This document shows, in pieces, positions 25,101 to 35,702 of a stretch of 64,000 bases of DNA; the stretch's first letter is position 1; every line of letters begins with the position of its first letter. The DNA lies in contig NZ_PSTZ01000009.1 of NCBI RefSeq assembly GCF_002931555.1, forward strand, positions 1 through 64,000. The letters run 5' to 3'. The stretch comes from Pseudoclavibacter sp. RFBB5 (GTDB lineage Bacteria; Actinomycetota; Actinomycetes; Actinomycetales; Microbacteriaceae). Below the pieces are notes generated by a model, which worked only from the letters and a program-made list of their open reading frames with translations, did not search any database and was not told the DNA's origin. Position numbers and translations under genes: made by a program.

Positions 25101-27251
25101 TCAGGCCGCAGGCACCCGCGCGGGAATGCGCTCCATGACGGCCTCGATGATGCGCTTCCCGGCGGAGTCGCGGAGCGTCATGAGCGATTCCGGGTGGAAC
25201 TGCACCGCGAAGATCGGCAGGTCTCGGTGCTGGATCGCCATCGGGATGCCGTCGTCGTCGGATGCGACGAGCACGAGGCTCTCCGGCATCGTCGCGGGGT
25301 CGATGTGGAGCGAGTGGTATCGGCCCGTGACGAAGCGCTCCGGCAGGGCGTCCAGGAATCCCGGGTTGGTCACGACGACCTCCCGCTCCTGCCCGTGCAG
25401 CGGGTACCCGAGCTGGCCGAGGGATGCGCCGAAGTACTCCCCGATGGCTTGCTGCCCGAGGCAGACGCCGAAGATGGGAAGCGAACGGTCGACGATCTCG
25501 TCGAGCAGCTCGGACGACTTGAAGTCGCTCGGCGCGCCGGGCCCGGGCGACATGACGACAAGCGATGGCTGCTGCTCGTCCAGGATGCGGGCCATCTCCT
25601 CACGCTCGATGCCGCCCTTGGGGATGCGCACGGTGCGCACTTCTGCGCCGGTCTCGCGCATATAGCCGGCCAGCATCTGCACGAACGAGTCCTCGTGGTC
25701 GAGGAAGAGGATGCGGTGACCGCGGCCGCTCAAGGAAGGCGCCGGCTCGGCGGCGACCTCGGGGGATGCGGACTCGGCGGCGGCGTCGAGCGCCTCGAGG
25801 AGCGCGGAGGCCTTCATCTCGGTCTCGAGCTCTTCGGCGGCTGGGGTCGAGTCCATGAGCAGCGTGCCGCCGGCACGGACCTCGGCGATGCCGTCGCGAA
25901 TCATGGCGGTGCGGATCGTCAGCCCGGTGTTGACGTCGCCGTTGGCGTGCAGCACGCCGATGGCCCCGCCGTACCAGGTGCGCGGGCTGCGTTCGTGCTC
26001 GTCGATGAAGCGCATGGCCCAGATCTTCGGGGCCCCGGTGACGGTGACGGCCCACATGTGGGTCGCGAACGCATCCAGCCCGTCGAATTCGGGGCGCAGT
26101 CGCCCCTCGACGTGGTCGACCGTGTGGATGACCTTCGAGTACAGCTCGACCTGGCGTCGGCCGATGATCTTGATCGACTCGGGCTCGCAGACGCGCGACT
26201 TGTCGTTGCGGTCCACGTCGGTGCACATGGTGAGCTCGGAGCGGTCCTTGTCGCTGTTGAGGAGCTCGAGGATGCGGTCGGCGTCTTCGATCGCGTCGGC
26301 CCCGCGGGCGATGGTGCCGGAGATGGGCACGGTCTCGACGCGGCTGCCCGCGACGCGGACGAACATCTCGGGGCTGGCGCTCACGAGGAACTCCTGCCCG
26401 CCGAGGTTCATGAGCGCGCCGTACGGGGCCGGGTTGTTGCGCTTCAGGTAGGCGAAGACGTCGGCTGGGGTGGTGCGGACGGGGCGTCGGAAGGCCTGAC
26501 CGGGCACGACCTCGAACAGGTCGCCGCGGGCGAAGGAGGCCTTGGCCGACTCGACGAGCGCCGCGTACTCCCCCGGCTCGTGGTCGCGCGATGACTGCGC
26601 GGATGCTGCGGGTGCGACGAAGGGGCTCGGCACCTGGGTGCGTGGCATGCCCTCGGTCGAGGTGATGCCGTCGGAGAACTCGAAGTCGTGGCGCGTGGCG
26701 TCGCCGCGCTGGCGGTCGACGGCGAGCACGGAGTCGGGCAGGAACACGACGAGGTCGCGCTGGTCGCCGCCGTTCGGGGCGTCGAGGGCCTCGATCTGCC
26801 GCACGAGGTCGTAGCCGAACGAGCCGTAGAGGCCGAGGTGGGGCGCGTCGTCCGGCATGGTCTCGATGATGGCTCGCAGCACGCTGAAGCTGGAACGCCT
26901 CCGCGTGCGCTGCTCTTCCGGGATGATCTCGTCGCGCTGCGAGGTCACGTCGATCTTGACCTCGCCGTCGGCGAGCACCCGCACCGTGACGCCATCCAGG
27001 CGCTCGAACGCCTCGGTGAAGGCTTTCAGCGGGATGCTGCCGCGCTCGTTGAGGGCGCGCATCCGCAGGGCGAAGCCTCGCCCCTCGATCATGAGCGGTG
27101 GATCGATGAACCCGATGTCCCATCGCGTGTACCTGCCCGGGTACTCGACGCCGGACGAGAGGACCACTCCGTAGCGGTCGTTGAGACCGGTCTGGATGTC
27201 GTCCATCTCCTCCGGGCTGGCAGCACGGGAGGTGTGGGTGATCGTGAGCAC
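25101..27251 (-). CDS. trpEG: Fused anthranilate synthase, components I and II (TrpE-TrpG)
   Basis: A 716-residue fusion that makes anthranilate from chorismate and glutamine. Residues about 1-500 are the TrpE chorismate-binding part: LSSGVEYPGRYTRW near residue 31 (the family's regulatory region), LFEVVPGQAFRRP, VETVPISGTIARG and CTDVDRNDKSRVCEP. Residues about 525-716 are a class I glutamine amidotransferase with the nucleophile in GVCLGQQAIGEYFG and the HxE pair in VQFHPESLMT. This layout is the rhizobial-type TrpE(G). The GTG at 27251 has AGGA upstream. It follows the ParA-like gene by 24 bases. No other trp genes are near, so it may be a second enzyme feeding anthranilate to a specialised product (inference). 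Confidence 0.92.
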   Translation of the reverse strand: MLTITHTSRAASPEEMDDIQTGLNDRYGVVLSSGVEYPGRYTRWDIGFIDPPLMIEGRGFALRMRALNERGSIPLKAFTEAFERLDGVTVRVLADGEVKIDVTSQRDEIIPEEQRTRRRSSFSVLRAIIETMPDDAPHLGLYGSFGYDLVRQIEALDAPNGGDQRDLVVFLPDSVLAVDRQRGDATRHDFEFSDGITSTEGMPRTQVPSPFVAPAASAQSSRDHEPGEYAALVESAKASFARGDLFEVVPGQAFRRPVRTTPADVFAYLKRNNPAPYGALMNLGGQEFLVSASPEMFVRVAGSRVETVPISGTIARGADAIEDADRILELLNSDKDRSELTMCTDVDRNDKSRVCEPESIKIIGRRQVELYSKVIHTVDHVEGRLRPEFDGLDAFATHMWAVTVTGAPKIWAMRFIDEHERSPRTWYGGAIGVLHANGDVNTGLTIRTAMIRDGIAEVRAGGTLLMDSTPAAEELETEMKASALLEALDAAAESASPEVAAEPAPSLSGRGHRILFLDHEDSFVQMLAGYMRETGAEVRTVRIPKGGIEREEMARILDEQQPSLVVMSPGPGAPSDFKSSELLDEIVDRSLPIFGVCLGQQAIGEYFGASLGQLGYPLHGQEREVVVTNPGFLDALPERFVTGRYHSLHIDPATMPESLVLVASDDDGIPMAIQHRDLPIFAVQFHPESLMTLRDSAGKRIIEAVMERIPARVPAA

Positions 27252-27275
27252 TGGGTTCCTAGGTCTGGGATTCGG

Positions 27276-29066
27276 TCAGAGGCGTTCCGCGATGGCGGCG
27301 GTCGCGGTGCGCCACGCGTCGCGCGTCGCGGGCTTGAGGCTGGACACGCTCAGCTCACCACCGCCGACGAAAGCCTGGTCGTACGGTACCTCAACGACGG
27401 CGCGGGTGAGCCGTTCGAAGTGGTGACGCAGACGGACGGTGAGCGCCTGGTCCTCCTTCGCGGAGGGGCTCGAGAGGATCGTGACCGCGTTCTCGAGCTT
27501 GTCCCCGAAGCCCCGCTCTCGGAGGCCGTCGGCGAGCCAGGCTGCGGATGCGGCGGTGTCCTCGCGTGCGGTGGAGACGATGACGAGCTGGTCGGCGACG
27601 TCGAGGGCGGCTTCCCAGTTGCTGGCGCGCATGTTGTTGCCGGTGTCGACGACGAGCACGCGGTAGAAGCGGCTGAGGGTGCGGTGCATGCGCGAGAACG
27701 CCTCTGCGTCGATGATGGCGGCCGAAGCGGCGTCGTCGTCGGATGCGAGCACGTCGAACTGGGCGTCGCCCTGGGGTCGTACGAAGCGGTCGACGTCGGC
27801 GATGGTCGCGCCTCCGGAGACCTCGAAGCGTGGCAGCTGCCTGAGGAAGTCGACGGCCGTGTTGCGGTGGCTGCCTGGGTGCGAGCGCCACCCGAGGGTG
27901 CCGCGCGTCTCGTTGTTGTCCCAGGCGAGCGTGTAGCCGCCGCGGATCTCACCGAACGTGGCGGCGATCATGAGCGTGGCCGTGGTCTTGTGGGCGCCGC
28001 CCTTGGGGTTCATGACGACGACGGTCCTTGATCCGTCGAACTGGCGCTGCACTCGACGGATCTCGTCCCGCTTGATGCGCTCAGCTTCGCCCGGGCCGAG
28101 CTTGATGAGCCCTCCGGTGCCGACGCGCAGCGCGCTGCGCCATCCCTGCTGGGCGGGCGCTTCGGGCGCCGCCTGCTTGTCGGCGAGGAGGTCGGCGAGG
28201 GTCGGCGCGGAGGTGTCGCTCTTGCGACGCTCCGGGGCGGTGCTGGATGCGGCCTTCGACACGGTGCCTGCCGAGGCGGATGCGGCGACCGGTGCGGTGT
28301 TCGTCGGTCTGGGCGGCAGGCCGGGTCGGATGATGTCGCGCGGTCCCGTCTCGACATTCTCGACCTCGTCGAGGTCGCGCTGCGCGCGGGCGTCGCGGGG
28401 GAAGCGCGGCTGCCACGGCTGGGTGTCCTCGAGGCCGTCTTCGTCGATCCGGTCCTCGAACCACACGGGTGGGGTCTCCGCCTGTGGCACGGGCGCACCC
28501 TGCGTCGCGTCGCGTCGTCCGTCGTCGAGCTCCGGCGCGGGGGCTGGCCCGTCTGCCTGTCCCTGCGGCGGGCCGGGGATGACGCCATCGTCGTCGGACT
28601 CGTGGTCGAGCGCATGGTGCATCATCTCGACTCGAGGGATGCGCACGGTCTCGTGCACGTTGCCCTGCGGGAGGAAGCCATCGCTGTTCGCGCCTGTCGA
28701 GGCCTCGTAGCCGCCGTCGACGGCCGGCTCAGCCGAAATGCCCGACTCCGCTGGCTCGGCGTGCGCGAGCCGGTCGGTCAGCTGGTCGTCGCCTGGTGCG
28801 AGCTCGCCGACGTCGCCCGTCTCGACGAGGCTTCCATCTGGCGACACCCGGAGGGGGAAGACGCCGTCGATGTCGATCGTGCGGAGGTCGATCACGATCT
28901 CCTCGCGCGTCGCGCGATCGACGACGCGCGTCATGATCTCCGAGCGAAGCTCGTCCGCGTCGGCCGCGATGATGCGCTCGACAGCGCCGCCTTCCCGGAT
29001 CTCGCCGACGCCGTCACGACGGATCAGCACCTCCAGTGCGAGGACGCCCGGTTCGGCATTGGTCAT
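27276..29066 (-). CDS. ParA/MinD-like ATPase with long disordered middle
   Basis: A 596-residue protein. An N-terminal domain (about 1-90) is compact and acidic. A Pro/Ala/Asp-rich, probably unstructured region runs to about 330. The last 250 residues are a P-loop ATPase of the SIMIBI class: deviant Walker A PKGGAHKTTA, ADVDRFVRPQG, and VLVVDTGNNMRASNWEAAL for the Walker B region. Similar proteins in actinobacteria accompany chromosome segregation, cell-pole or type VII secretion systems; none of those partners is here. The ATG at 29066 is 16 bases after the mdh stop; the open stretch to 29117 overlaps mdh and is rejected. It appears to be co-transcribed between mdh and trpEG. Confidence 0.8.
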   Translation of the reverse strand: MTNAEPGVLALEVLIRRDGVGEIREGGAVERIIAADADELRSEIMTRVVDRATREEIVIDLRTIDIDGVFPLRVSPDGSLVETGDVGELAPGDDQLTDRLAHAEPAESGISAEPAVDGGYEASTGANSDGFLPQGNVHETVRIPRVEMMHHALDHESDDDGVIPGPPQGQADGPAPAPELDDGRRDATQGAPVPQAETPPVWFEDRIDEDGLEDTQPWQPRFPRDARAQRDLDEVENVETGPRDIIRPGLPPRPTNTAPVAASASAGTVSKAASSTAPERRKSDTSAPTLADLLADKQAAPEAPAQQGWRSALRVGTGGLIKLGPGEAERIKRDEIRRVQRQFDGSRTVVVMNPKGGAHKTTATLMIAATFGEIRGGYTLAWDNNETRGTLGWRSHPGSHRNTAVDFLRQLPRFEVSGGATIADVDRFVRPQGDAQFDVLASDDDAASAAIIDAEAFSRMHRTLSRFYRVLVVDTGNNMRASNWEAALDVADQLVIVSTAREDTAASAAWLADGLRERGFGDKLENAVTILSSPSAKEDQALTVRLRHHFERLTRAVVEVPYDQAFVGGGELSVSSLKPATRDAWRTATAAIAERL

Positions 29067-29082
29067 TGCTGCTCTTCTCACT

Positions 29083-30090
<1,008 letters not shown>

Positions 30091-30125
30091 CTATTCTCCG
30101 CAGGCCAGGAGCCGGCCGCACGCAG

Positions 30126-30161
30126 AAGCCCCGCACCCTGCCGAAGCAGGATGCGGGGCTT
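30126..30161 (-). terminator. Terminator after icd
   Basis: AAGCCCCGCA/TGCGGGGCTT plus CCTGC/GCAGG form a 15-bp stem with one C-A mismatch and a CGAA-type loop. It sits 32 bases beyond the icd stop and isolates icd from mdh. Confidence 0.85.
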
Positions 30162-30193
30162 GTGAGGCGAGAGCCCCTGTGCCGTGGTGTCGC

Positions 30194-31411
30194 CTACGCG
30201 GACACTCGTGCGGCGAGGTTCTCGGCGATCGAGTTCATGAAGTCGTCGGTCGTCTGGTACGGGGTTCCCTCACCGACGAGCGCGGCGAGGTCCTTCGTCA
30301 TCTTGCCGGACTCGACGGTCTCGATGACCACCTCTTCGAGGGCCTGCGTGAAGTCGATGAGGTCCTGGTTGCCGTCGAGCTTGCCGCGGTGCGCGAGGCC
30401 GCGCGTCCAGGCGTAGATCGAGGCGATCGGGTTCGTCGACGTCGGCTTGCCCTGCTGGTGCTGACGGTAGTGGCGCGTGACCGTGCCGTGCGCGGCCTCA
30501 GCCTCGACGACCTTGCCGTCGGGCGTCGTGAGCACGCTCGTCATGAGCCCGAGCGAGCCGAAGCCCTGCGCGACGGTGTCCGACTGCACGTCGCCGTCGT
30601 AGTTCTTGCAGGCCCAGACGTAGCCGCCCTCCCACTTGAGGGACGCCGCGACCATGTCGTCGATGAGGCGGTGCTCGTACGTGATGCCGGCAGCCTCGAA
30701 CTTGTCCTTGAACTCGGCCTCGAAGATCTCCTGGAAGATGTCCTTGAAGCGACCGTCGTACTTCTTCAGGATCGTGTTCTTCGTCGACAGGTACACGGGG
30801 TAGCCGCGCGTGAGTCCGTAGTTGAGCGACGCGCGAGCGAAGTCGGTGATCGACGCGTCGAGGTTGTACTGCACCTGGGCGATTCCGTCGCCCGGCGAGT
30901 GGAAGACCTCGAACTTCTGCGGCTCGGAGCCGTCGTCCGGCGTGAACTCGACCGTGAGCTTGCCCTCGCCGGCGAAGCGGAAGTCGGTAGCCCGGTACTG
31001 GTCGCCGAATGCGTGGCGGCCGACGATGATGGGCTTGTTCCAGCCCGGCACGAGGCGCGGGATGTTCGAGATGATGATGGGCTCACGGAAGATGACGCCG
31101 CCCAGGATGTTGCGGATGGTGCCGTTCGGGGAGCGCCACATCTGCTTGAGGCCGAACTCCTCGACGCGTGCCTCGTCTGGAGTGATCGTCGCGCACTTGA
31201 TGCCGACGCCATGCTTCTGGATCGCGTGAGCCGCGTCGACCGTGATCTGGTCGTCGGTCTCGTCGCGCTTCTCGATGCCCAGGTCGTAGTACTCGAGGTT
31301 CACGTCGAGGTACGGGTGGATGAGCGTGTCTTTGATCTTCTGCCAGATGATGCGGGTCATCTCGTCGCCGTCGAGCTCGACAACCGTTCCTTCGACCTTG
31401 ATCTTCGCCAT
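30194..31411 (-). CDS. icd: NADP-dependent isocitrate dehydrogenase
   Basis: A 405-residue TCA-cycle enzyme making 2-oxoglutarate and NADPH. The start [20 protein letters not shown], the substrate loop [19 protein letters not shown] and [20 protein letters not shown] identify the homodimeric, eukaryote-like IDH (about 405 residues) rather than the 740-residue monomeric form found in some actinobacteria. The ATG at 31411 has GGAGG seven bases upstream. It is a single-gene unit: a terminator follows and a GNAT gene diverges from its 5' side. Confidence 0.96.
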   Translation of the reverse strand: MAKIKVEGTVVELDGDEMTRIIWQKIKDTLIHPYLDVNLEYYDLGIEKRDETDDQITVDAAHAIQKHGVGIKCATITPDEARVEEFGLKQMWRSPNGTIRNILGGVIFREPIIISNIPRLVPGWNKPIIVGRHAFGDQYRATDFRFAGEGKLTVEFTPDDGSEPQKFEVFHSPGDGIAQVQYNLDASITDFARASLNYGLTRGYPVYLSTKNTILKKYDGRFKDIFQEIFEAEFKDKFEAAGITYEHRLIDDMVAASLKWEGGYVWACKNYDGDVQSDTVAQGFGSLGLMTSVLTTPDGKVVEAEAAHGTVTRHYRQHQQGKPTSTNPIASIYAWTRGLAHRGKLDGNQDLIDFTQALEEVVIETVESGKMTKDLAALVGEGTPYQTTDDFMNSIAENLAARVSA

Positions 31412-31497
31412 AAAGTCCTCCTTCTGCGCGCGGTTTGCCTCCAGCCTACCGGGGACGCATTCGGAGAAATACTCAGACGGACCGCTACTCTGCATCC

Positions 31498-31974
31498 ATG
31501 AGCGAGCTGTATATCGAAGAGCTGTCCGCCGACAACATCGTCGCCGCCAACACGCTCACGCTGAAACCAGGCCAGGAGGCGTTCGTCGCGCCCGTCTCGC
31601 ACTCGATCTCGGAGGCCTACGTCAACCAGACGACGTCGTGGCCGAGGGTCGTGGTGCTCGACGGTCGGGTCGTGGGCTTCATCATGGCGAACTTCGATGA
31701 GGACGCCCCCGACGAGCTGTTCAGGGCCACGATCATGCGCATGAACGTCGACGCGGACTTCCAGCGCCGCGGCGTCGGGTCGTTCGCCGTCACGGCGATC
31801 CTCGACGAGGCCGCACGCCGCGGGTTCGACAAGGTGACGACCATCTGGGAAGAGGGCGACCTGGGGCCGGGAGATTTCTTCCGGAGCCTGGGCTTCGTCG
31901 TCACGGGTGAGACGCAGTACGGCGAGACGATCGGTGAGCGCGTGCTCAACGACCACGGCACCGGCTCGCTGTGA
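31498..31974 (+). CDS. GNAT-family N-acetyltransferase
   Basis: A 158-residue GNAT protein from the ATG at 31498. The acetyl-CoA loop is [12 protein letters not shown], within [13 protein letters not shown]; the preceding [17 protein letters not shown] strand and the later [12 protein letters not shown] are typical. The N-terminal half resembles spermidine/diamine acetyltransferases ([12 protein letters not shown]), as in BltD/SpeG-like enzymes, but the substrate is not certain. It is divergent from icd and convergent with the dimethylargininase gene. Confidence 0.88.
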   Translation: MSELYIEELSADNIVAANTLTLKPGQEAFVAPVSHSISEAYVNQTTSWPRVVVLDGRVVGFIMANFDEDAPDELFRATIMRMNVDADFQRRGVGSFAVTAILDEAARRGFDKVTTIWEEGDLGPGDFFRSLGFVVTGETQYGETIGERVLNDHGTGSL

Positions 31975-32005
31975 CGCGAGCTGTGCCGCCGCCCTCGGCT
32001 TCCGC

Positions 32006-33307
32006 CTAGTAGGCGCGGGCCGAGAGGCAGGTGACGCCGCCCTCGAGCTTCTCGAACTCCGAGATGTCGAGGGACACGACACTGTAGCCGAGGCGCTTCA
32101 CGAGCTTCGCGGTCGCCGGGGCCGCCGCTGACACGAGAACGGTCTCGGAGTCGAGCGGCAGGACGCTGGCTCCCAGCAACTCTGGTGCCTCGATGTAGCC
32201 GCCGAAGAGCGACGGCTGCTCGAGGGCCGGCGTCCACGCGATGATGGTGCCGTCCGGCAGCGCCGTCGCGACGGTCTTCAGGTGCAGGGCACCCCTGATG
32301 GGCACCGCGACGACCCGGTATCCGAGGTCGAGCGCGATCTCGCGGAGCGCGCGGATGCCCTCCGCGTTGGTGCGCGTGGAGGCACCCACATAGACCGTGT
32401 CGCCAGCCAGGAGCACGTCGCCGCCATCCAACGTCGCCGGGGCCTCGATCTCCATCGTGACGAGCTCGGTCTCGGCGAGCGCCGCGCGCACGCCGGGCAG
32501 CTCGGCGCGCCGGGACGCCGCACCGCTGCGACCCAGAATCGCGACCTCACCTAGCACGATCACCTGGTCCTCGGTGAAGACCGAATCCGGCATGGTCTCG
32601 GCCGCAGGGACCTCGCGCGTCTCCCAGCCGTGCTCATCGAGCAGCGCCACATAGGACTCCCACTGCTCGTTGGCGCGATCCCGATCGACCTCGGCTCGCT
32701 CCTGGAACGTGACCTGGGCGTCCTGCGGGTTCGCGGCGGGGATGCGCACGAGTGCGAGCTTGCTGTTCGACTCGGAGAACCGTCGGAGCTCCCCGGCGTG
32801 CGCGACCCGCCCGGACACATCCCGGAGCATGTCGGCGACCTGCCGACGGAACAGGGCGGGCCCGATGATGGCCGTGTACACCGTGGCGGACACGAGGAAC
32901 ACGAAGTTGAGTCCGAAGAACTCCATGAAGATCGCCGACCAGGTCTCGCCAGTGAAGTCGGCACCGCCCGTCGCGAGCCGCACGACGTACCCGACCGTGC
33001 CAGCGATCAGCGCCAGCACGAACCCGGCGATCGCGGCGATCCACCAGCTCCTGAGCCAGCCGAGCCAGCCGACGAGCGTGACGAGGAACAGCAGAACCAG
33101 CACCGGCAGCGAGTAGAAGTCGAACGTGTTGCTCAGGGTGGTGAACGGCGAGAGGACGAGGGTCAGGTCGCGCTCGTTCATCACGACCAGGCAGGTGAGG
33201 AGCGTCGCCAGTGCAACCCCCATGGCGCTCACGAGCGCCGCGTTGAAGCGTGTTCCGCCGTCGAGCTCGCTCACGCGGGTGACGGGTTGGGAGGTGTTGG
33301 TGCTCAA
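32006..33307 (-). CDS. Dimethylargininase-like hydrolase with N-terminal membrane domain
   Basis: A 433-residue protein from a TTG at 33307. Residues about 1-140 carry four hydrophobic helices. Residues about 165-433 match N(G),N(G)-dimethylarginine dimethylaminohydrolase of the guanidino-group-modifying superfamily: LDGGDVLLAGDTVYVGASTR, the catalytic His in RGALHLKT and the nucleophile Cys in GGVTCLS near the C-terminus. DDAH converts methylated arginine or arginine to citrulline. The membrane-tethered form is unusual for this normally soluble enzyme. It lies 66 bases downstream of purH on the same strand and may be co-transcribed with it. Related arginine deiminases are the main alternative for the reaction. 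Confidence 0.82.
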   Translation of the reverse strand: MSTNTSQPVTRVSELDGGTRFNAALVSAMGVALATLLTCLVVMNERDLTLVLSPFTTLSNTFDFYSLPVLVLLFLVTLVGWLGWLRSWWIAAIAGFVLALIAGTVGYVVRLATGGADFTGETWSAIFMEFFGLNFVFLVSATVYTAIIGPALFRRQVADMLRDVSGRVAHAGELRRFSESNSKLALVRIPAANPQDAQVTFQERAEVDRDRANEQWESYVALLDEHGWETREVPAAETMPDSVFTEDQVIVLGEVAILGRSGAASRRAELPGVRAALAETELVTMEIEAPATLDGGDVLLAGDTVYVGASTRTNAEGIRALREIALDLGYRVVAVPIRGALHLKTVATALPDGTIIAWTPALEQPSLFGGYIEAPELLGASVLPLDSETVLVSAAAPATAKLVKRLGYSVVSLDISEFEKLEGGVTCLSARAY

Positions 33308-33373
33308 TTGCTGCTCTCGTGGAAGTCGGATGCGGGTTCGGGCGGACCTGCGCGACACGCAGATCGGCGCGGG

Positions 33374-35035
33374 TCAGTGGAAGAAGTGGCGCTCGCCCGT
33401 GAAGTACATCGTGACGCCTGCTTTCTCTGCGGCGGCGATGACCTCCTCGTCGCGGATGGACCCACCCGGCTGGACGACGGCGCTCACGCCAGCTTCAAGC
33501 AGCACTTCGAGGCCGTCCGCGAAGGGGAAGAACGCGTCGGACGCCGCGACGGATCCGGCGGCGCGCTCCCCCGCGCGCGAGACGGCGAGGTGGCAGGAGT
33601 CGACGCGGTTGACCTGGCCCATCCCGACACCCACGGAGGCTCCGTCTGAGGCAAGGAGGATCGCGTTCGACTTCACGGCGCGGCATGCTCGCCACGCGAA
33701 CTCGAGGTCCTCGACGGCCTGACCTGCGGCAGGCGCACCCGCCACGAGCGTCCATCCCTCGATGAGCGACGCGTTCGGCTCGAAGCGATCTGCGCTCTGC
33801 ACGAGGAAGCCGCCGGAGATCTGACGCACCTCGCGCTCCTCGAGGGCGGGGTTCGCCGGGAGCTGCAGGAGACGGATGTTCTTCTTCGCGCTCAGCACCT
33901 CGAGCGCCTCCGGCGCGAAGCTCGGAGCGATGACGACCTCGGTGAAGATCTTGGAGAGCGTCTGCGCCATCTCGAGCGACACCTCGCGGTTCGCAGCGAC
34001 CACGCCGCCATACGCGCTGACCGGGTCGCAGGCGTGGGCGCGACGGTGTGCCTCGGCGATTGCCTCAGCGGGTGCGAGCCCTTCCGGTGCCACGGCGATG
34101 CCGCAGGGGTTGGCGTGCTTGATGATGGCGACGGCTGGCGCGGCGTGATCGAACGCCGCGCGAAGCGCCGCATCCGCGTCGACGAAGTTGTTGTACGACA
34201 TCTCTTTGCCGTGGAGCTGCTCAGCCTGGGCGATTCCCCGACCGTCGGCGCGGCCGTAGACGGCGGCGACCTGGTGCGAGTTCTCGCCGTACCGCAGCGT
34301 CGCGAGCTGGGTGCCCTGAAGCGTGAACGAGTTCGGAAGCGTGTCGGAGGAGGCTGCCGGCGTCGATCCGGTTCCGGCCTCTGCTCCCCCGACCTCTGCG
34401 ATGTGGGAGACGAACCATGCCCCGACCGCCTGGTCGTAGCTCGAGGTGTGCTGGAACGCGGCCGCCGCGAGCGCGCGACGCGTCGACAGCGTGACGCCGC
34501 CGCCCTGGATCTCCTCGAGCACCTTGGCGTAGTCCCCAGGAGACGTGACGATCGTGGCGTTCGCGAAGTTCTTCGCCGACGCGCGCACGAGCGCTGGCCC
34601 GCCGATGTCGATCTGCTCGATGATCGCGGGCGCATCCGCCCCTGACGCCACCGTCTCCACGAACGGGTACAGGTTGACGACGATGAGCTCGAACGGGGCG
34701 ATGCCGAGCTCCTCGAGCTGGCGGACGTGGTCGTCGATGCGGCGGTCGGCGAGGATGCCGGCGTGCACCCCGGGGTGCAAGGTCTTCACGCGGCCGTCCA
34801 GCGATTCGGGGAACCCCGTCACCTGCTGCACGTCGGTGACGTCGAAGCCGGCCTCACGGATGGTCTTCGCGGTCGACCCCGTCGAGACGATCTCGACCCC
34901 GGCGGCCTTCAGGCCAGCCGCGAGCTCGGTGAGGCCGCTCTTGTCGCTCACGGAGACGAGCGCGCGCTTCGGCTCGATGCGCTCGAGGGTCGTCAACGAC
35001 CCGTGGGAAGGTCCGTGGGAGGCGGGGGTGCTCAT
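33374..35035 (-). CDS. purH: Bifunctional AICAR transformylase / IMP cyclohydrolase PurH
   Basis: A 553-residue enzyme for the last two steps of IMP synthesis. The N-terminal IMP cyclohydrolase domain shows [23 protein letters not shown]-like and [16 protein letters not shown]; the transformylase domain shows [18 protein letters not shown] and [10 protein letters not shown]. Start [10 protein letters not shown] at the ATG 35035, which overlaps the purN stop as ATGA. It uses 10-formyl-THF supplied through FolD and converts AICAR, the precursor of the ZTP sensed by the riboswitch at 14944-15018. Confidence 0.97.
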   Translation of the reverse strand: MSTPASHGPSHGSLTTLERIEPKRALVSVSDKSGLTELAAGLKAAGVEIVSTGSTAKTIREAGFDVTDVQQVTGFPESLDGRVKTLHPGVHAGILADRRIDDHVRQLEELGIAPFELIVVNLYPFVETVASGADAPAIIEQIDIGGPALVRASAKNFANATIVTSPGDYAKVLEEIQGGGVTLSTRRALAAAAFQHTSSYDQAVGAWFVSHIAEVGGAEAGTGSTPAASSDTLPNSFTLQGTQLATLRYGENSHQVAAVYGRADGRGIAQAEQLHGKEMSYNNFVDADAALRAAFDHAAPAVAIIKHANPCGIAVAPEGLAPAEAIAEAHRRAHACDPVSAYGGVVAANREVSLEMAQTLSKIFTEVVIAPSFAPEALEVLSAKKNIRLLQLPANPALEEREVRQISGGFLVQSADRFEPNASLIEGWTLVAGAPAAGQAVEDLEFAWRACRAVKSNAILLASDGASVGVGMGQVNRVDSCHLAVSRAGERAAGSVAASDAFFPFADGLEVLLEAGVSAVVQPGGSIRDEEVIAAAEKAGVTMYFTGERHFFH

Positions 35036-35640
35036 GCGGTGGCTCTTTCCTCGAGTGCGATTTCGCCGGAGGCGACGCCTCTGACGGTGTCTTCCAGCAG
35101 ACGGCGCTCCACGACCTTGATGCGGTCGTGAAGCAGCTCCTCGGTGTCACCAGGGAGCACGGGGATGCGGACGCGATCGATGATCGGTCCGGTGTCGACA
35201 CCGTTGTCGACGACGATGATGGAGGCGCCCGTCTCGGCGACGCCGGCCTCGAGCGCATCGCGCACGGCGTGGGCACCGGGGAACTCGGGCAGGTACGCGG
35301 GGTGGGTGTTCAGCAGGCGCGGGGCGAGCGCATCCACCACGGCAGGCGGCACGAGGCGCATGAACCCGGAGAGCAGCGTCAGGTCGGGTTCGAATCGCTG
35401 TATCTGCGCCAGCAGTTCCTCACCCCAGGCCGCCCTGTCGGCGAAGTCCTTCGGCCGCACGACGAACGACGGGATGCGGAACTCCTCCGCGAGCGCGAGG
35501 CCAGCGGCCTGCGTGTCCGCGCCGATCGCGACGACCTCGGCCCCGATGGGCGAAGCGGAAGCGGCAGATGCCTGGAGTGCCTCGAGCAGCGCACGCAGGT
35601 TCGAACCAGCGCCGGAGATGAGGACAACGACCTTGAGCAC
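35032..35640 (-). CDS. purN: Phosphoribosylglycinamide formyltransferase PurN
   Basis: A 202-residue formyl-THF-dependent GAR transformylase, step three of purine synthesis. The start [19 protein letters not shown], the [13 protein letters not shown] stretch, the active-site [21 protein letters not shown] (Asn-x-His) and the Asp in [10 protein letters not shown] are conserved. It is translationally coupled to purH (ATGA overlap) and follows perM by 62 bases, as in mycobacteria. Confidence 0.97.
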   Translation of the reverse strand: MLKVVVLISGAGSNLRALLEALQASAASASPIGAEVVAIGADTQAAGLALAEEFRIPSFVVRPKDFADRAAWGEELLAQIQRFEPDLTLLSGFMRLVPPAVVDALAPRLLNTHPAYLPEFPGAHAVRDALEAGVAETGASIIVVDNGVDTGPIIDRVRIPVLPGDTEELLHDRIKVVERRLLEDTVRGVASGEIALEERATA

Positions 35641-35702
35641 CGGGTCAGTCTAGTCGAGTGGACATTCCCGTCATCCCGAGAGTCGTCGCAGGTCGGGGCT
35701 CG

